DNA of 64,000 nucleotides, taken from Pseudomonas sp. B21-028 (lineage in GTDB: Bacteria; Pseudomonadota; Gammaproteobacteria; Pseudomonadales; Pseudomonadaceae). The notes beneath the pieces are model-generated. The model made no database searches and was not told the DNA's origin. It was given only the letters and a program-made list of their open reading frames with translations. The position numbers and the translations under genes were made by a program. Shown here piece after piece: positions 15,390 to 23,853 of this stretch; within the stretch, counting starts at the first letter, position 1; the number at the start of each line of letters is the position of its first letter. The stretch covers positions 5,022,001-5,086,000 of the forward strand of contig NZ_CP087184.1 in the NCBI RefSeq assembly GCF_024749045.1. The letters are read 5' to 3'.

Positions 15390-16355
15390 ATGGACACTCA
15401 ACGAGCCATCTCACATTTCCTTTACTACCTCGAACACCACCCCGCCCTGGTCGGCATCCAGCCCGCCAAGGTACTGCTCGGCCACACCGCCGACTACGAA
15501 GCACTGACCGGTGCCATTGCCGAACAAGCCGGCAACGCCTCACCCTTCCGATTCAGTGCCATGCGCCTGGATCTTGAACCCACCGAGCGCCTGTCCAAGG
15601 CCATTGCCGACAGCGATCTGTACATTTTCTTCTACGACTCTTCCACTTTGCCCAACCCACGGCCTGACGGTCCGGACTTCGTCCGCGCCCTGCAAGGCGT
15701 GATGGCGGACAACTGGAAGAAATCGCTGTTGTTCAAGGACTACGGCGAATATTTCTACGACACCTTCAGCGTCATCCCGCAACGTATCGCCGGGCTCAAC
15801 AGTCATCTCATCCGGCGCATGTCACAGGCAAGCACGCTGAGCTTCCAGGACGAGCATGGCTCGTACTTCGACACGGCCCTGGACAGTGTCAAGAAGTGGA
15901 CCGACATCAACGGCCTCGGCAACTACGACCTGGCCCCCGGTGAAATCGCCACCCACAGCGACACCATCAATGGCCGGGTGAGTTTCGTCGGCACATTCCT
16001 GAGCACCATCCCGTTCGCCCGCAAATATGGCGTGCTGCAGTCGCCGCTGGAGCTGTGGATCGAGGACTCCACCATCCAGAAAATCGCCACCGAGGTGCCG
16101 GGCCTGGAACACGACTTCAACCGCTACCTGGACGCCAATCCGTCCAACCGGCGCATCGAGGAGTTGGGCATCGGCACCAACGAAGGGGTCAAGAGCCTGT
16201 ATGCCCGCAATGCCGGGTTCGAGGAGCGCCATTGCGGCCTGCACCTGGGGCTCGGTGGCGGCGCCAAGGGCAGCCATCACCTGGATCTGATTTTCGAGAG
16301 CGGTGTGCTGGCGCTGGATAATGAGCCGATGTTTGATGGGCGGTTTGTGCTTTAG
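15390..16355 (+). CDS. M29-like metalloenzyme (aminopeptidase / NicX-like fold)
   Basis: This is a 321-residue protein. Its C-terminal half carries the metal-site pattern of the M29 aminopeptidase / 2,5-dihydroxypyridine dioxygenase (NicX) superfamily: PGEIATHS near 183-190, RIEELGIGTN near 255-264, RHCGLHLGLG near 280-289 and SHHLDLIFE at 295-303. The N-terminal half is the less conserved lid domain. It is preceded by GGGAAGAAAAC before the ATG. The gene follows a 45-codon peptide gene on the same strand. It could trim or modify that peptide, or act on an unrelated small molecule; the substrate is unknown. Confidence 0.8.
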   Translation: MDTQRAISHFLYYLEHHPALVGIQPAKVLLGHTADYEALTGAIAEQAGNASPFRFSAMRLDLEPTERLSKAIADSDLYIFFYDSSTLPNPRPDGPDFVRALQGVMADNWKKSLLFKDYGEYFYDTFSVIPQRIAGLNSHLIRRMSQASTLSFQDEHGSYFDTALDSVKKWTDINGLGNYDLAPGEIATHSDTINGRVSFVGTFLSTIPFARKYGVLQSPLELWIEDSTIQKIATEVPGLEHDFNRYLDANPSNRRIEELGIGTNEGVKSLYARNAGFEERHCGLHLGLGGGAKGSHHLDLIFESGVLALDNEPMFDGRFVL

Positions 16356-16390
16356 CCTTCTGGGGGACTGATGGTGGAGCTACTGGCCCT

Positions 16391-16482
16391 TCGCGAGCAG
16401 GCTCGCTCCCACACTTGATCTCCAGCGTATGGAAAACTGGTGTTCGCCACTGTCCCTTGTGGGAGCGAGCCTGCTCGCGATG
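16391..16482. repeat. Pair of REP units facing outwards
   Basis: A right-type unit (16391-16414) is followed by a left-type unit (16458-16482). This is the reverse of the usual REPIN order, so it may be the junction of two neighbouring REPINs that lost their outer halves. Confidence 0.85.
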
Positions 16483-16521
16483 GCGGTCTCAGCTACACCT
16501 CATCACTAAAGCCAGACCAAA

Positions 16522-16553
16522 AAAAAACGCCAACCCTACGGTTGGCGTTTTTT
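16522..16553. terminator. Bidirectional terminator downstream of rluB
   Basis: The stem AAAAAACGCCAACC / GGTTGGCGTTTTTT is symmetric, with A/T tracts on both sides. It can end rluB on the minus strand and the M29-like transcript on the plus strand. Confidence 0.92.
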
Positions 16554-16586
16554 CTTGCCGCTTGCAGCTAGAAACTCAAAGCTGCC

Positions 16587-17804
16587 TCACTCCGGCTTGC
16601 GACGCCCAAACCCAGGACGCTGCCCCGAGCCCGCCGGCGCGCCACGACGCTTGCCCGACGGCGCATCACGATCCACCAAAGTGATGGCCGGGCGCTTCTT
16701 CGAGGTCGGCTTGGCCGGGCGCTTGACGTCGGCCGGGCGTTCAGCCACCGGCGTACCGCGACCTTCGCCACGCTCGGTCCGGCCATTGGCCGGGCGCGGC
16801 GTGCGTGGGCCACGTTCGCCATCCTGACGAGGCCCCGGCTTGCGGGCCGGACGTTCGCCTTCGATCTGCGGCTCGCGGGGAGCACGTGGGCCAGGCGTAG
16901 CGCCCTCAGCCGCCGGACGCAAGGTCCGCACGCGCTCGGTCTTGCCCATCGGGCGCGAGGATTTACGCTGCATCCGCTCCAGCTTGTCCTTGCTCTTGGC
17001 GGTCATCTGCGGCATTGCCACAGGCGTGAGGCCGACCTCGGCCGACAGGATGTCGACTTCCTTCTGACTCATTTCGCGCCAGCGGCCCATCGGCAAGTCG
17101 GAGTTGAGGAACACCGGGCCGAAACGCACGCGCTTCAGACGGCTGACCACCAGCCCCTGGGATTCCCACAGACGACGCACTTCACGGTTGCGACCTTCCA
17201 TCACCACGCAGTGGTACCAGTGGTTGAAACCTTCACCACCGGGCGCCTGCTTGATGTCGGTGAAACGCGCCGGGCCGTCTTCCAGCACGACGCCGGCCTT
17301 CAGGCGCTCGATCATCTCGTCGTCGACTTCACCGCGTACACGCACGGCGTACTCGCGGTCCATCTCGTAGGACGGGTGCATCAGGCGGTTGGCCAGCTCA
17401 CCGTCGGTGGTGAACATCAGCAAGCCGGTGGTGTTGATGTCGAGGCGGCCGATGTTGATCCAGCGACCTTCTTTCGGGCGCGGCATCTTGTCGAACACGG
17501 TCGGACGGCCTTCCGGGTCGTCACGGGTGCAGATCTCGCCGTCGGGTTTGTTGTACATGATCACGCGGCGCACCGTTTCGGCGGCCTCTTCGCGCTTGAT
17601 CACCTTGCCATCGATGGTGATGGCGTCGTGCATGTCGACGCGCAGGCCCAAGGTGGCATCTTTGCCGTTGACCTTGATCCGGCCCTGGGTGATCCAGGCT
17701 TCCACGTCGCGGCGCGAGCCGACGCCGATGCGGGCGAGGACTTTCTGCAGTTTCTCGCCTGCGGGGCCGATTTCGTGGCTGTCGTTCTGGTCTTGGTCTT
17801 TCAT
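16587..17804 (-). CDS. rluB: 23S rRNA pseudouridine(2605) synthase RluB
   Basis: This is a 405-residue enzyme. The S4 RNA-binding domain (LQKVLARIGVGSRRDVEAWI) is followed by the RsuA/RluB/E/F catalytic domain with GRLDINTTGLLMFTTDGELA, where the Asp is catalytic, and EGRNREVRRLWES. It makes pseudouridine in helix 80 of 23S rRNA. After about residue 260 there is a long, disordered Arg/Pro-rich tail, longer than in E. coli RluB but usual in pseudomonads. ATG 17804 is chosen because GGGAGG lies upstream. It is probably co-oriented with scpB/scpA. Confidence 0.95.
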   Translation of the reverse strand: MKDQDQNDSHEIGPAGEKLQKVLARIGVGSRRDVEAWITQGRIKVNGKDATLGLRVDMHDAITIDGKVIKREEAAETVRRVIMYNKPDGEICTRDDPEGRPTVFDKMPRPKEGRWINIGRLDINTTGLLMFTTDGELANRLMHPSYEMDREYAVRVRGEVDDEMIERLKAGVVLEDGPARFTDIKQAPGGEGFNHWYHCVVMEGRNREVRRLWESQGLVVSRLKRVRFGPVFLNSDLPMGRWREMSQKEVDILSAEVGLTPVAMPQMTAKSKDKLERMQRKSSRPMGKTERVRTLRPAAEGATPGPRAPREPQIEGERPARKPGPRQDGERGPRTPRPANGRTERGEGRGTPVAERPADVKRPAKPTSKKRPAITLVDRDAPSGKRRGAPAGSGQRPGFGRRKPE

Positions 17805-17971
17805 GCTGGGCACCTCCCGGTGTGGTCTTGAAAAGGGTCGTTCGGCGCAAGGTTCGCCAAAGGGTCGCGAATCATACGCCCGTTGAGGCGTTTGCGCATC
17901 AGAGACTAGTTGATCGATGGGTGTTCAGTGGGTTTTCCGCCGATCGGTGGTCTACCGTCGCAGCATTCCCC

Positions 17972-18061
17972 TGTAGGAGCGAGCCTGCTCGCGATGGCGG
18001 CAGCATGCCCAACATTGATGCAAGATTAACGACCGCTATCGCGAGCAGGCTCGCTCCCACA
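17972..18061. repeat. REPIN between rluB and scpB
   Basis: These are inverted REP units with GTAGGAGCGAGCC on the left (one base differs from consensus) and GGCTCGCTCCCAC on the right. The element separates rluB from scpB, which are both on the minus strand. Confidence 0.93.
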
Positions 18062-18084
18062 GGGGGATTGCGATATCAGCTGGA

Positions 18085-19029
18085 TCAATCCTCAAACTGG
18101 CGACGTTCGTTTTCAATCGCTTCAGCCAGCGCCCGGGCTTCGGCTTCTTCGTCGCTCAGCTCAGCTTCAGGCTCGGCTGTGTGTGGCTCAAGGGCTGCCA
18201 CGGCGGCCAGCAGTTTTTCCCGGGCTTCGGCAACCCCAAGCACGTCCTCTTCGGGCTCAGGCTCGGCCGCGGGTTCAACTTCGTGGTCAAGCGTCTCGCC
18301 CTCAGGTTCCGAACCGTCACGCAGCAAGTCGTCGAAATCGGTCTTGAGCCCCTCCTCCATGGTGTCCAGCTCCAGCAGCAACGAATGGAAACTGGTTTCT
18401 TCCTTCGGCTCCTCCGGCTCGGCACTGGCATCGGCCAGGTCTTGCAACCCCTGGGGTACCGGGGCGTCGTCGAACTCAAGCATCGGCTCGGGCTCCAACT
18501 CTCGCAATTCGGCCAACGGTGGCAGGTCATCGAGGTTTTTCAGGTTGAAATGGTCGAGGAAGGCCTTGGTGGTGGCGAACATCGCCGGTTTGCCTGGCAC
18601 GTCGCGGTAGCCGACCACCCGGATCCACTCACGCTCAAGCAACGTCTTGACGATGTGGCTGTTGACCGCCACGCCCCGCACGTCCTCGATCTCGCCACGG
18701 GTGATCGGTTGGCGGTAGGCGATCAAGGCCATGGTTTCGAGCATGGCGCGGGAATAGCGCTGGGGCCGCTCTTCCCACAGGCGTCCGACCCAAGGCGCGA
18801 ATTTCTCGCGGATCTGCAAGCGATAACCGGAAGCCACTTCCTTGAGTTCGAAGGCCCGCCCCTCGCAGGATTTGCCCAGCAGGGTCAGGGCTTTCTTGAA
18901 CACGGCCGGCTCCGGCCGCTCGCCTTCTTCGAAAAGCTCGAACAGGCGCTCCATCGATTGCGGCTTTCCCGAGGCCAACAAAAAAGCTTCAAGCAACGGG
19001 GCCAGCTCGCGGGGTTCAGTCAGATTCAT
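18085..19029 (-). CDS. scpB: Chromosome segregation and condensation protein ScpB
   Basis: This is a 314-residue protein with paired winged helices in residues 1-175 (YSRAMLETMALIAYRQPITR, GEIEDVRGVAVNSHIVKTLL). It binds the ScpA kleisin in the SMC condensin-like complex. From about residue 185 onwards the chain becomes a long, very acidic Glu-rich tail, making it much longer than B. subtilis ScpB; this looks disordered. The start is 11 bp after the scpA stop on the same strand, so they are co-transcribed. Confidence 0.95.
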   Translation of the reverse strand: MNLTEPRELAPLLEAFLLASGKPQSMERLFELFEEGERPEPAVFKKALTLLGKSCEGRAFELKEVASGYRLQIREKFAPWVGRLWEERPQRYSRAMLETMALIAYRQPITRGEIEDVRGVAVNSHIVKTLLEREWIRVVGYRDVPGKPAMFATTKAFLDHFNLKNLDDLPPLAELRELEPEPMLEFDDAPVPQGLQDLADASAEPEEPKEETSFHSLLLELDTMEEGLKTDFDDLLRDGSEPEGETLDHEVEPAAEPEPEEDVLGVAEAREKLLAAVAALEPHTAEPEAELSDEEAEARALAEAIENERRQFED

Positions 19030-19040
19030 TGATTTGCTCG

Positions 19041-19871
19041 TTATTCGGCTCGTGCCCGCACGTGGATCGCTGCGAACGGCTCATTCTGCACCAGCTCGAC
19101 CAAGGATTCCTTGACCAGTTCCAGAATCGCCATAAAGGTGACGACCACCCCCAACCGACCTTCCTCGGCGGTGAACAGCTCGACGAAGGGCACGAAAGCG
19201 CCGCCCTTGAGCCGTTCCAGCACGTCGCTCATGCGTTCGCGGGTGGACAGCGCTTCGCGGCTGACCTGGTGGCTTTCGAACATGTCGCCCCTTCGCAGGA
19301 CCTCAGCCATGGACATCAGCAACTCTTCCAGGCTCACGTCCGGCAACAACTTGCGTGCTCGCGCCTCGGGAGCATCGAGCTTGGGCACCACCACATCGCG
19401 CCCGACCCGACTCAAGCCGTCGATGCCTTCGGCGGCGCCCTTGAAGCGCTCGTACTCCTGCAAACGGCGGATCAGTTCGGCACGGGGATCGTCTTCCTCC
19501 GCTTCGACCTCGGCCGAGCGCGGCAACAGCATCCGTGACTTGATCTCGGCCAGCATGGCCGCCATCACCAGGTATTCGGCCGCCAGCTCAAGGCGCACCG
19601 ACTGCATCAGCTCGACATAGCCCATGTACTGGCGGGTGATTTCCGCCACGGGAATGTCGAGAATGTTGATGTTCTGCTTGCGGATCAGGTACAGCAGCAG
19701 GTCGAGCGGGCCCTCGAAAGCTTCGAGGAACACCTCCAGGGCGTCCGGCGGAATGTACAGGTCCAGGGGCATTTCGGTGACCGCCTGGCCATAGACCATG
19801 GCGAACGGCAGTTCCTGCTGGGCGCCGGCCTGGCTGTCTACGCTGTCCACCACGGCTTCCACGGCGGACAT
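19041..19871 (-). CDS. scpA: Segregation and condensation protein ScpA (kleisin)
   Basis: This is a 276-residue kleisin subunit. The N-terminal part LEVFLEAFEGPLDLLLYLIR is the SMC-binding signature, and LAAEYLVMAAMLAEIKSRML continues it. The C-terminal winged helix (GVVVTFMAILELVKESLVEL) docks on the SMC head. The start codon directly follows the stop of the yciO-like gene (TGAATG). The first 30 residues before MPLDLYIPP are unusual, and an internal start is possible. Confidence 0.95.
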   Translation of the reverse strand: MSAVEAVVDSVDSQAGAQQELPFAMVYGQAVTEMPLDLYIPPDALEVFLEAFEGPLDLLLYLIRKQNINILDIPVAEITRQYMGYVELMQSVRLELAAEYLVMAAMLAEIKSRMLLPRSAEVEAEEDDPRAELIRRLQEYERFKGAAEGIDGLSRVGRDVVVPKLDAPEARARKLLPDVSLEELLMSMAEVLRRGDMFESHQVSREALSTRERMSDVLERLKGGAFVPFVELFTAEEGRLGVVVTFMAILELVKESLVELVQNEPFAAIHVRARAE

Positions 19872-20501
19872 TCAGGCCTCGACCAGGAATGGTGCCGGAT
19901 CGCCGCAACCGACGCGCACCACCTGCGGCTCGCCGTCGGCCAGGTTGATTACAGTGGAAGCCTTCATGCCGCCGTAACCGCCGTCGATGATCAGGTCGAC
20001 CTGATGTTCGAGCATTTGACGCATTTCGTAGGGATCGGTCAGGGGATCGGTTTCACCGGGCATGATCAGCGTCACGCTCATCAACGGCTCACCCAGTTCC
20101 GCCAACAGCGCCAGGGCAATCGGGTGGCTCGGTACCCGCAGGCCGATGGTGCGTTTCTTCGGGTGCAGCAACAGTCGCGGCACTTCGCGGGTGGCGTTGA
20201 GAATAAAGGTGTAGGGGCCCGGCAAATGGGCCTTGAGCAGCCGGAAGGTGCCGGTATCGATCTTGGCGAACAGGCCCAGTTGCGACAGGTCACTGCAGAT
20301 CAGCGCGAAGTTGTGCTTGTCGTCCAGCTGACGCAGGCGCCTGACCCGTTCCACGGCATTCTTATCGCCGATCTGGCAGCCGATGGCATAAGAGGAATCG
20401 GTGGGATAGACCACCACGCCACCACCACGAATGATTTCCACCGCCTGTTTGATCAGGCGCGCTTGCGGGTTTTCCGGATGAATCTGGAAAAATTGACTCA
20501 C
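19872..20501 (-). CDS. yciO: YciO-family threonylcarbamoyl-AMP synthase-like protein
   Basis: This is a 209-residue protein of the Sua5/YrdC/YciO superfamily. The nucleotide-binding core is visible as GGVVVYPTDSSYAIGCQIGD and KRTIGLRVPSHPIAL. Sua5/TsaC members make threonylcarbamoyl-AMP for tRNA t6A; YciO is a related branch whose role is less certain. I chose GTG at 20501, 8 bases after AGGT, which gives the family's usual length. It starts 13 bp after the rnm stop and runs straight into scpA, so it is part of one operon. Confidence 0.92.
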   Translation of the reverse strand: MSQFFQIHPENPQARLIKQAVEIIRGGGVVVYPTDSSYAIGCQIGDKNAVERVRRLRQLDDKHNFALICSDLSQLGLFAKIDTGTFRLLKAHLPGPYTFILNATREVPRLLLHPKKRTIGLRVPSHPIALALLAELGEPLMSVTLIMPGETDPLTDPYEMRQMLEHQVDLIIDGGYGGMKASTVINLADGEPQVVRVGCGDPAPFLVEA

Positions 20502-20514
20502 GTGTTCTACCTGT

Positions 20515-21378
20515 TCAGACGGCGTCGGTAACAAGATCATGTTTGAATCTACACCAAAGCGGTGGCAGATCTTCGGGTAACGGACGGTATTCGCCGATCT
20601 CGGACCAGCCTCCAGGGCCATGGAAATCACTGCCGGCGGTGACCAGCAGGCCGAACTCCCGGGCCAGAATCGCCAGGCTGCCGACCTGCTCGGCCGGCTG
20701 ATGGCCATTGACCACCTCAATGGCGTGGCCCCCTGCTTGAATATAGTCGGCTATCAGGCGACGACGCTTGCTACGGGTGAAATCATAGTGCCAGGGATGC
20801 GCCAGGCTGACCCAGGCCCCGGCGGCCCGCAGGGTTTCAACCGTCTGTTCCAGGGTAGGCCAATGCTGCTTGACGTCCCCCAGCTTGCCGGCCCCCAGCC
20901 ATTTGCGAAACGCTTCGGCGCGGTCCTTGACGAAACCTTCGCGCACCATCCAGTCGGCGAAGTGCGGCCGGGCCGGTGCATTTCCGCTGTCACCCAACTC
21001 CTGCTGGATCTGCCGGGCCCCCTCCAGCGCACCGGGCATGCCCTTGAGGGCCAGCTTGCGGCTGATCTCCTCGGCACGCAGCCAGCGGCCGTCGCGCAAT
21101 TGGGCGATGGCCTGGACCAGTGGCGGCGCATCGACATCGAAACCGTAGCCCAGCACATGGATGGTCGCCCCGCCCCAGGTGCAGGACAATTCGACGCCGT
21201 TGATCAGTTGCATGCCCAACGCTGTCGCCGTAATACGGGCCTCATCGAGGCCTTCGAGAGTGTCGTGATCGGTCAGGGCCAGGACTCGCACGCCGTGCTC
21301 GAACGCCCGCGCTACCACAATCGCAGGCGCCAGGGCGCCATCGGAGGCCGTGCTATGGCAGTGCAAATCAACATTCAC
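20515..21378 (-). CDS. rnm: PHP-domain 3',5'-nucleoside bisphosphate phosphatase / RNase AM
   Basis: This is a 287-residue PHP-fold enzyme. Metal-site motifs in order are [11 protein letters not shown] (residues 4-14), [16 protein letters not shown] and, near the C-terminus, AGSDFHGPG. The family (TrpH/YciV) trims 5' ends of small structured RNAs such as 5S rRNA and hydrolyses pAp-type nucleotides. It is the first gene of an operon with yciO, scpA and scpB, and is divergent from yciB with an 87-bp spacer. Confidence 0.93.
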   Translation of the reverse strand: MNVDLHCHSTASDGALAPAIVVARAFEHGVRVLALTDHDTLEGLDEARITATALGMQLINGVELSCTWGGATIHVLGYGFDVDAPPLVQAIAQLRDGRWLRAEEISRKLALKGMPGALEGARQIQQELGDSGNAPARPHFADWMVREGFVKDRAEAFRKWLGAGKLGDVKQHWPTLEQTVETLRAAGAWVSLAHPWHYDFTRSKRRRLIADYIQAGGHAIEVVNGHQPAEQVGSLAILAREFGLLVTAGSDFHGPGGWSEIGEYRPLPEDLPPLWCRFKHDLVTDAV

Positions 21379-21465
21379 AGGGGGTTGTTACCTCAAATCA
21401 GCTGGCCCTATCGCGGCCAAGGATGTTTGTTATTATGCCGCCACATCCTGCTTCTGGCTGCCACT

Positions 21466-22062
21466 GTGAAACAATTCATCGACTTCATCCCGCTTCTGCT
21501 GTTTTTCATCACCTATAAACTTGACCCACGCACCGTCGACATTGCCGGTCAGTCCCTGACTGTAGGCGGTATCTACAGCGCCACCGCGGTGCTCATCATC
21601 AGTTCCCTGGTGGTCTACGGCGCGTTGTTCATCTCCCAGCGCAAGCTGGAAAAAAGCCAGTGGCTGACCCTGATCGCCTGCCTGGTGTTCGGCAGCCTGA
21701 CCCTGGCCTTCCACAGCGATACCTTCCTCAAGTGGAAGGCGCCGGTGGTCAACTGGTTGTTCGCCCTGGCCTTTATCGGCAGTCATTTCATCGGCGACAG
21801 CCTGCTGATCAAGCGCATCATGGGCCATGCCGTCAGCTTGCCGGACGTGATCTGGACCCGCCTGAACATCGCCTGGATCGCCTTCTTCCTGTTCTGCGGC
21901 GGCGCCAACCTGTTCGTAGCGTTCACGTTCCAGGACTACTGGGTCGACTTCAAGGTCTTCGGCAGCCTGGGCATGACACTGCTGTTCCTGATCGGCCAGG
22001 GCATCTACCTGTCCCGTCATCTGCACGATGCCGACACCTCCACGCAAAAAACCGAGGACTGA
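21466..22062 (+). CDS. yciB: Inner-membrane septation protein YciB (IspZ family)
   Basis: This is a 198-residue membrane protein with about five transmembrane helices. It starts from the GTG at 21466 with the family's [18 protein letters not shown] motif; family residues such as [19 protein letters not shown] and [18 protein letters not shown] are all present. YciB interacts with elongation and division proteins and helps keep envelope integrity. The frame is open far upstream across rnm, but only this start matches the family. It is followed one base later by yciI. Confidence 0.94.
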   Translation: MKQFIDFIPLLLFFITYKLDPRTVDIAGQSLTVGGIYSATAVLIISSLVVYGALFISQRKLEKSQWLTLIACLVFGSLTLAFHSDTFLKWKAPVVNWLFALAFIGSHFIGDSLLIKRIMGHAVSLPDVIWTRLNIAWIAFFLFCGGANLFVAFTFQDYWVDFKVFGSLGMTLLFLIGQGIYLSRHLHDADTSTQKTED

Positions 22063-22063
22063 C

Positions 22064-22363
22064 ATGCTCTACGCAATCATTGCCACCGACGTCGCCAACT
22101 CCCTGGAAAAACGCCTGGCCGCTCGCCCCGAGCACCTGGAGCGCCTGCAGCAACTCAAGGCCGAGGGCCGTGTCGTATTGGCCGGCCCGCACCCGGCGGT
22201 GGACAGCAACGACCCCGGCGCCGCGGGTTTCAGCGGTAGCCTGATCGTGGCCGAGTTCGAATCCCTCACCGCCGCGCAGGCCTGGGCCGAAGCCGATCCG
22301 TTCGTGACCGCTGGCGTCTACGCCAATGTCGTGGTCAAGCCGTTCAAGCAAGTCCTGCCGTAA
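22064..22363 (+). CDS. yciI: YciI family protein
   Basis: This is a 99-residue dimeric alpha/beta-barrel protein ([20 protein letters not shown]). It has the family's conserved His and Asp ([11 protein letters not shown] and [10 protein letters not shown]) and the C-terminal [19 protein letters not shown]. YciI proteins are small ferredoxin-like folds with suspected hydrolase or muconolactone-isomerase-like chemistry; the reaction is unknown. It starts one base after the yciB stop, so the two are co-translated. Confidence 0.93.
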   Translation: MLYAIIATDVANSLEKRLAARPEHLERLQQLKAEGRVVLAGPHPAVDSNDPGAAGFSGSLIVAEFESLTAAQAWAEADPFVTAGVYANVVVKPFKQVLP

Positions 22364-22478
22364 ATCCTCGAATGCGATGAGTCTGCGCGGCTCATCGCAT
22401 TCAATTGCTCATTGTTCTCGTTCGCCTGCCGACAACCTGTCTAATCTGTCTAGTCTCGATTGGAATTCAGGAGTGGCG

Positions 22479-22889
22479 ATGCGCAAAGGTCCGTTGTGCC
22501 TGTTATGGGTCATGTTGTCGATCGGGGCCCCCGCCCATGGCGAAGAAAGTACCGAAGGTAATCACTCGACGCCCTTGTCCCTGAGCGCGGGCGGCCAGAT
22601 CACCGAGCTGCAGCAACGCTTGAAAGACAGCGAGCGGATGCGCGAAGAACTGACCCAACAATTGCAGAACTCCAACAGCGAACGCGAAACCGCACTGGTG
22701 AGCCGGTTGCGCCAGGAGAATCAGCGCCTGAAGCTGCAACTCAAGGAAGCCCAGTCAAGCACGCTGCCGCGCCTGTTGACCGATCAACAGCAGTGGTTCG
22801 TCATTGGCGCCGGGGTAGCGCTATTGGCCCTACTCTGCGGTATCTTTGCCAGCGGTGGACGTAGACAGCGTCGGCAATGGCTAAATTGA
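22479..22889 (+). CDS. Exported coiled-coil protein with C-terminal membrane helix
   Basis: This is a 136-residue protein. A signal peptide spans residues 1-22 (CLLWVMLSIGAPAHG). A coiled coil covers residues about 40-95 (ITELQQRLKDSERMREELTQ, ENQRLKLQLKEA), and a transmembrane helix lies near the end (WFVIGAGVALLALLCGIFA), followed by RRQRRQW. The layout resembles the C-terminal half of TIGR04211 SH3 proteins without the SH3 domain. It is preceded by AGGAGT before the ATG at 22479. It stops 7 bp before cpxR and so may be co-transcribed with it. The role is unknown, probably in the envelope. Confidence 0.8.
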   Translation: MRKGPLCLLWVMLSIGAPAHGEESTEGNHSTPLSLSAGGQITELQQRLKDSERMREELTQQLQNSNSERETALVSRLRQENQRLKLQLKEAQSSTLPRLLTDQQQWFVIGAGVALLALLCGIFASGGRRQRRQWLN

Positions 22890-22896
22890 GTGATTC

Positions 22897-23574
22897 ATGA
22901 GCGAGCTGTTACTGATTGATGATGACCAGGAGCTGTGTGAGCTCCTCGGCAGTTGGCTGGGTCAGGAAGGCTTCCAGGTCCGGGCCTGCCACGATGGCCA
23001 GAGTGCCCGCAAGGCGCTGGCCGAAACCGCTCCGGCGGCGGTGGTGCTGGATGTGATGCTGCCCGACGGCAGTGGCCTGGAGTTGCTCAAGCAACTGCGC
23101 ACCGACCATCCGGAACTGCCGGTGGTGATGCTTTCGGCCCGCGGCGAACCGCTGGACCGCATCCTCGGCCTGGAACTGGGCGCCGACGATTACCTGGCCA
23201 AACCCTGCGACCCACGGGAACTGACCGCCCGCCTGCGCGCTGTGCTGCGCCGCAGTCATCCGACGGCGGTGTCCAGCCAGATCGAACTGGGCGACCTGAC
23301 CTTCAGCCCGGTACGTGGCGTGGTCAGCATCGATGAACAGGAACAGACTCTCACCGTGTCCGAGAGCCGCCTGCTCGAAGCGCTGCTCAAGCAGCCGGGC
23401 GAGCCACTGGACAAGCAGGAACTGGCGCAGATCGCCCTGGGCCGCAAGCTGACCCTGTACGACCGCAGCCTCGACATGCACGTGAGCAACCTGCGCAAGA
23501 AAATCGGCCCCCATCCCGACGGCCGCCCGCGCATCGTGGCGTTGCGCAGCCGGGGTTATTACTACAGCCTCTAA
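22897..23574 (+). CDS. cpxR: CpxR-like envelope-stress response regulator
   Basis: This is a 225-residue OmpR/PhoB-type regulator. The receiver domain (residues 1-115) has the acidic pair LLIDDD, the phospho-acceptor in VVLDVMLPDGSG and the Lys in DYLAKPCDP. The C-terminal winged helix has YDRSLDMHVSNLRKKIGPHP. The neighbours are a CpxP/Spy-like protein and a CpxA-like kinase, the same arrangement as PA3204-PA3206, where CpxR controls envelope stress and efflux genes. A GTAAA-N6-GTAAA site lies upstream of the cpxP-like gene. Confidence 0.92.
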   Translation: MSELLLIDDDQELCELLGSWLGQEGFQVRACHDGQSARKALAETAPAAVVLDVMLPDGSGLELLKQLRTDHPELPVVMLSARGEPLDRILGLELGADDYLAKPCDPRELTARLRAVLRRSHPTAVSSQIELGDLTFSPVRGVVSIDEQEQTLTVSESRLLEALLKQPGEPLDKQELAQIALGRKLTLYDRSLDMHVSNLRKKIGPHPDGRPRIVALRSRGYYYSL

Positions 23575-23579
23575 CACAC

Positions 23580-23705
23580 TGTGGCGAGGGGATTTATCCC
23601 CGTTGGGGTGCGCAGCAGCCTCCTTAAGATCTATCTGATGTCACGCGGTGGCAAACAGACTTGGGGGCGCTTCGCACCCCAGCGGGGATAAATCCCCTCG
23701 CCACA
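23580..23705. repeat. REPIN, GGCGAGGGGATTTATCCCC type
   Basis: The inverted ends GTGGCGAGGGGATTTATCCC and its complement enclose a spacer with GGGGTGCGCAGCAGCC on the left and GGCGCTTCGCACCCC on the right. This is the second REPIN class in the window; it lies between cpxR and cpxP. Confidence 0.95.
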
Positions 23706-23755
23706 AAGAAGCCAGTCACTTCACTGACTTTTTGTCAGGACCACACCAAAACCTC

Positions 23756-23771
23756 TTTACCCAAGCTTTAC
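23756..23771 (-). promoter_or_regulatory. Candidate CpxR box upstream of the cpxP-like gene
   Basis: On the minus strand the sequence reads GTAAA-GCTTGG-GTAAA. It fits the CpxR pattern of two GTAAA repeats with 4-8 bases between them. It lies 83 bp upstream of the cpxP-like start, so autoregulation by CpxR is likely. Confidence 0.55.
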
Positions 23772-23853
23772 CCACCCCTGACCGCCGCTGACCTTCATCT
23801 CCGTAATCTGCACACATCCGGAACTGACCGGGAATGAGACAAGGAGAGACACC

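Noticed and set aside
20620..21465. Long plus-strand frame running into yciB
   Set aside because: It is the opposite-strand shadow of rnm; only the GTG at 21466 gives the YciB family start.
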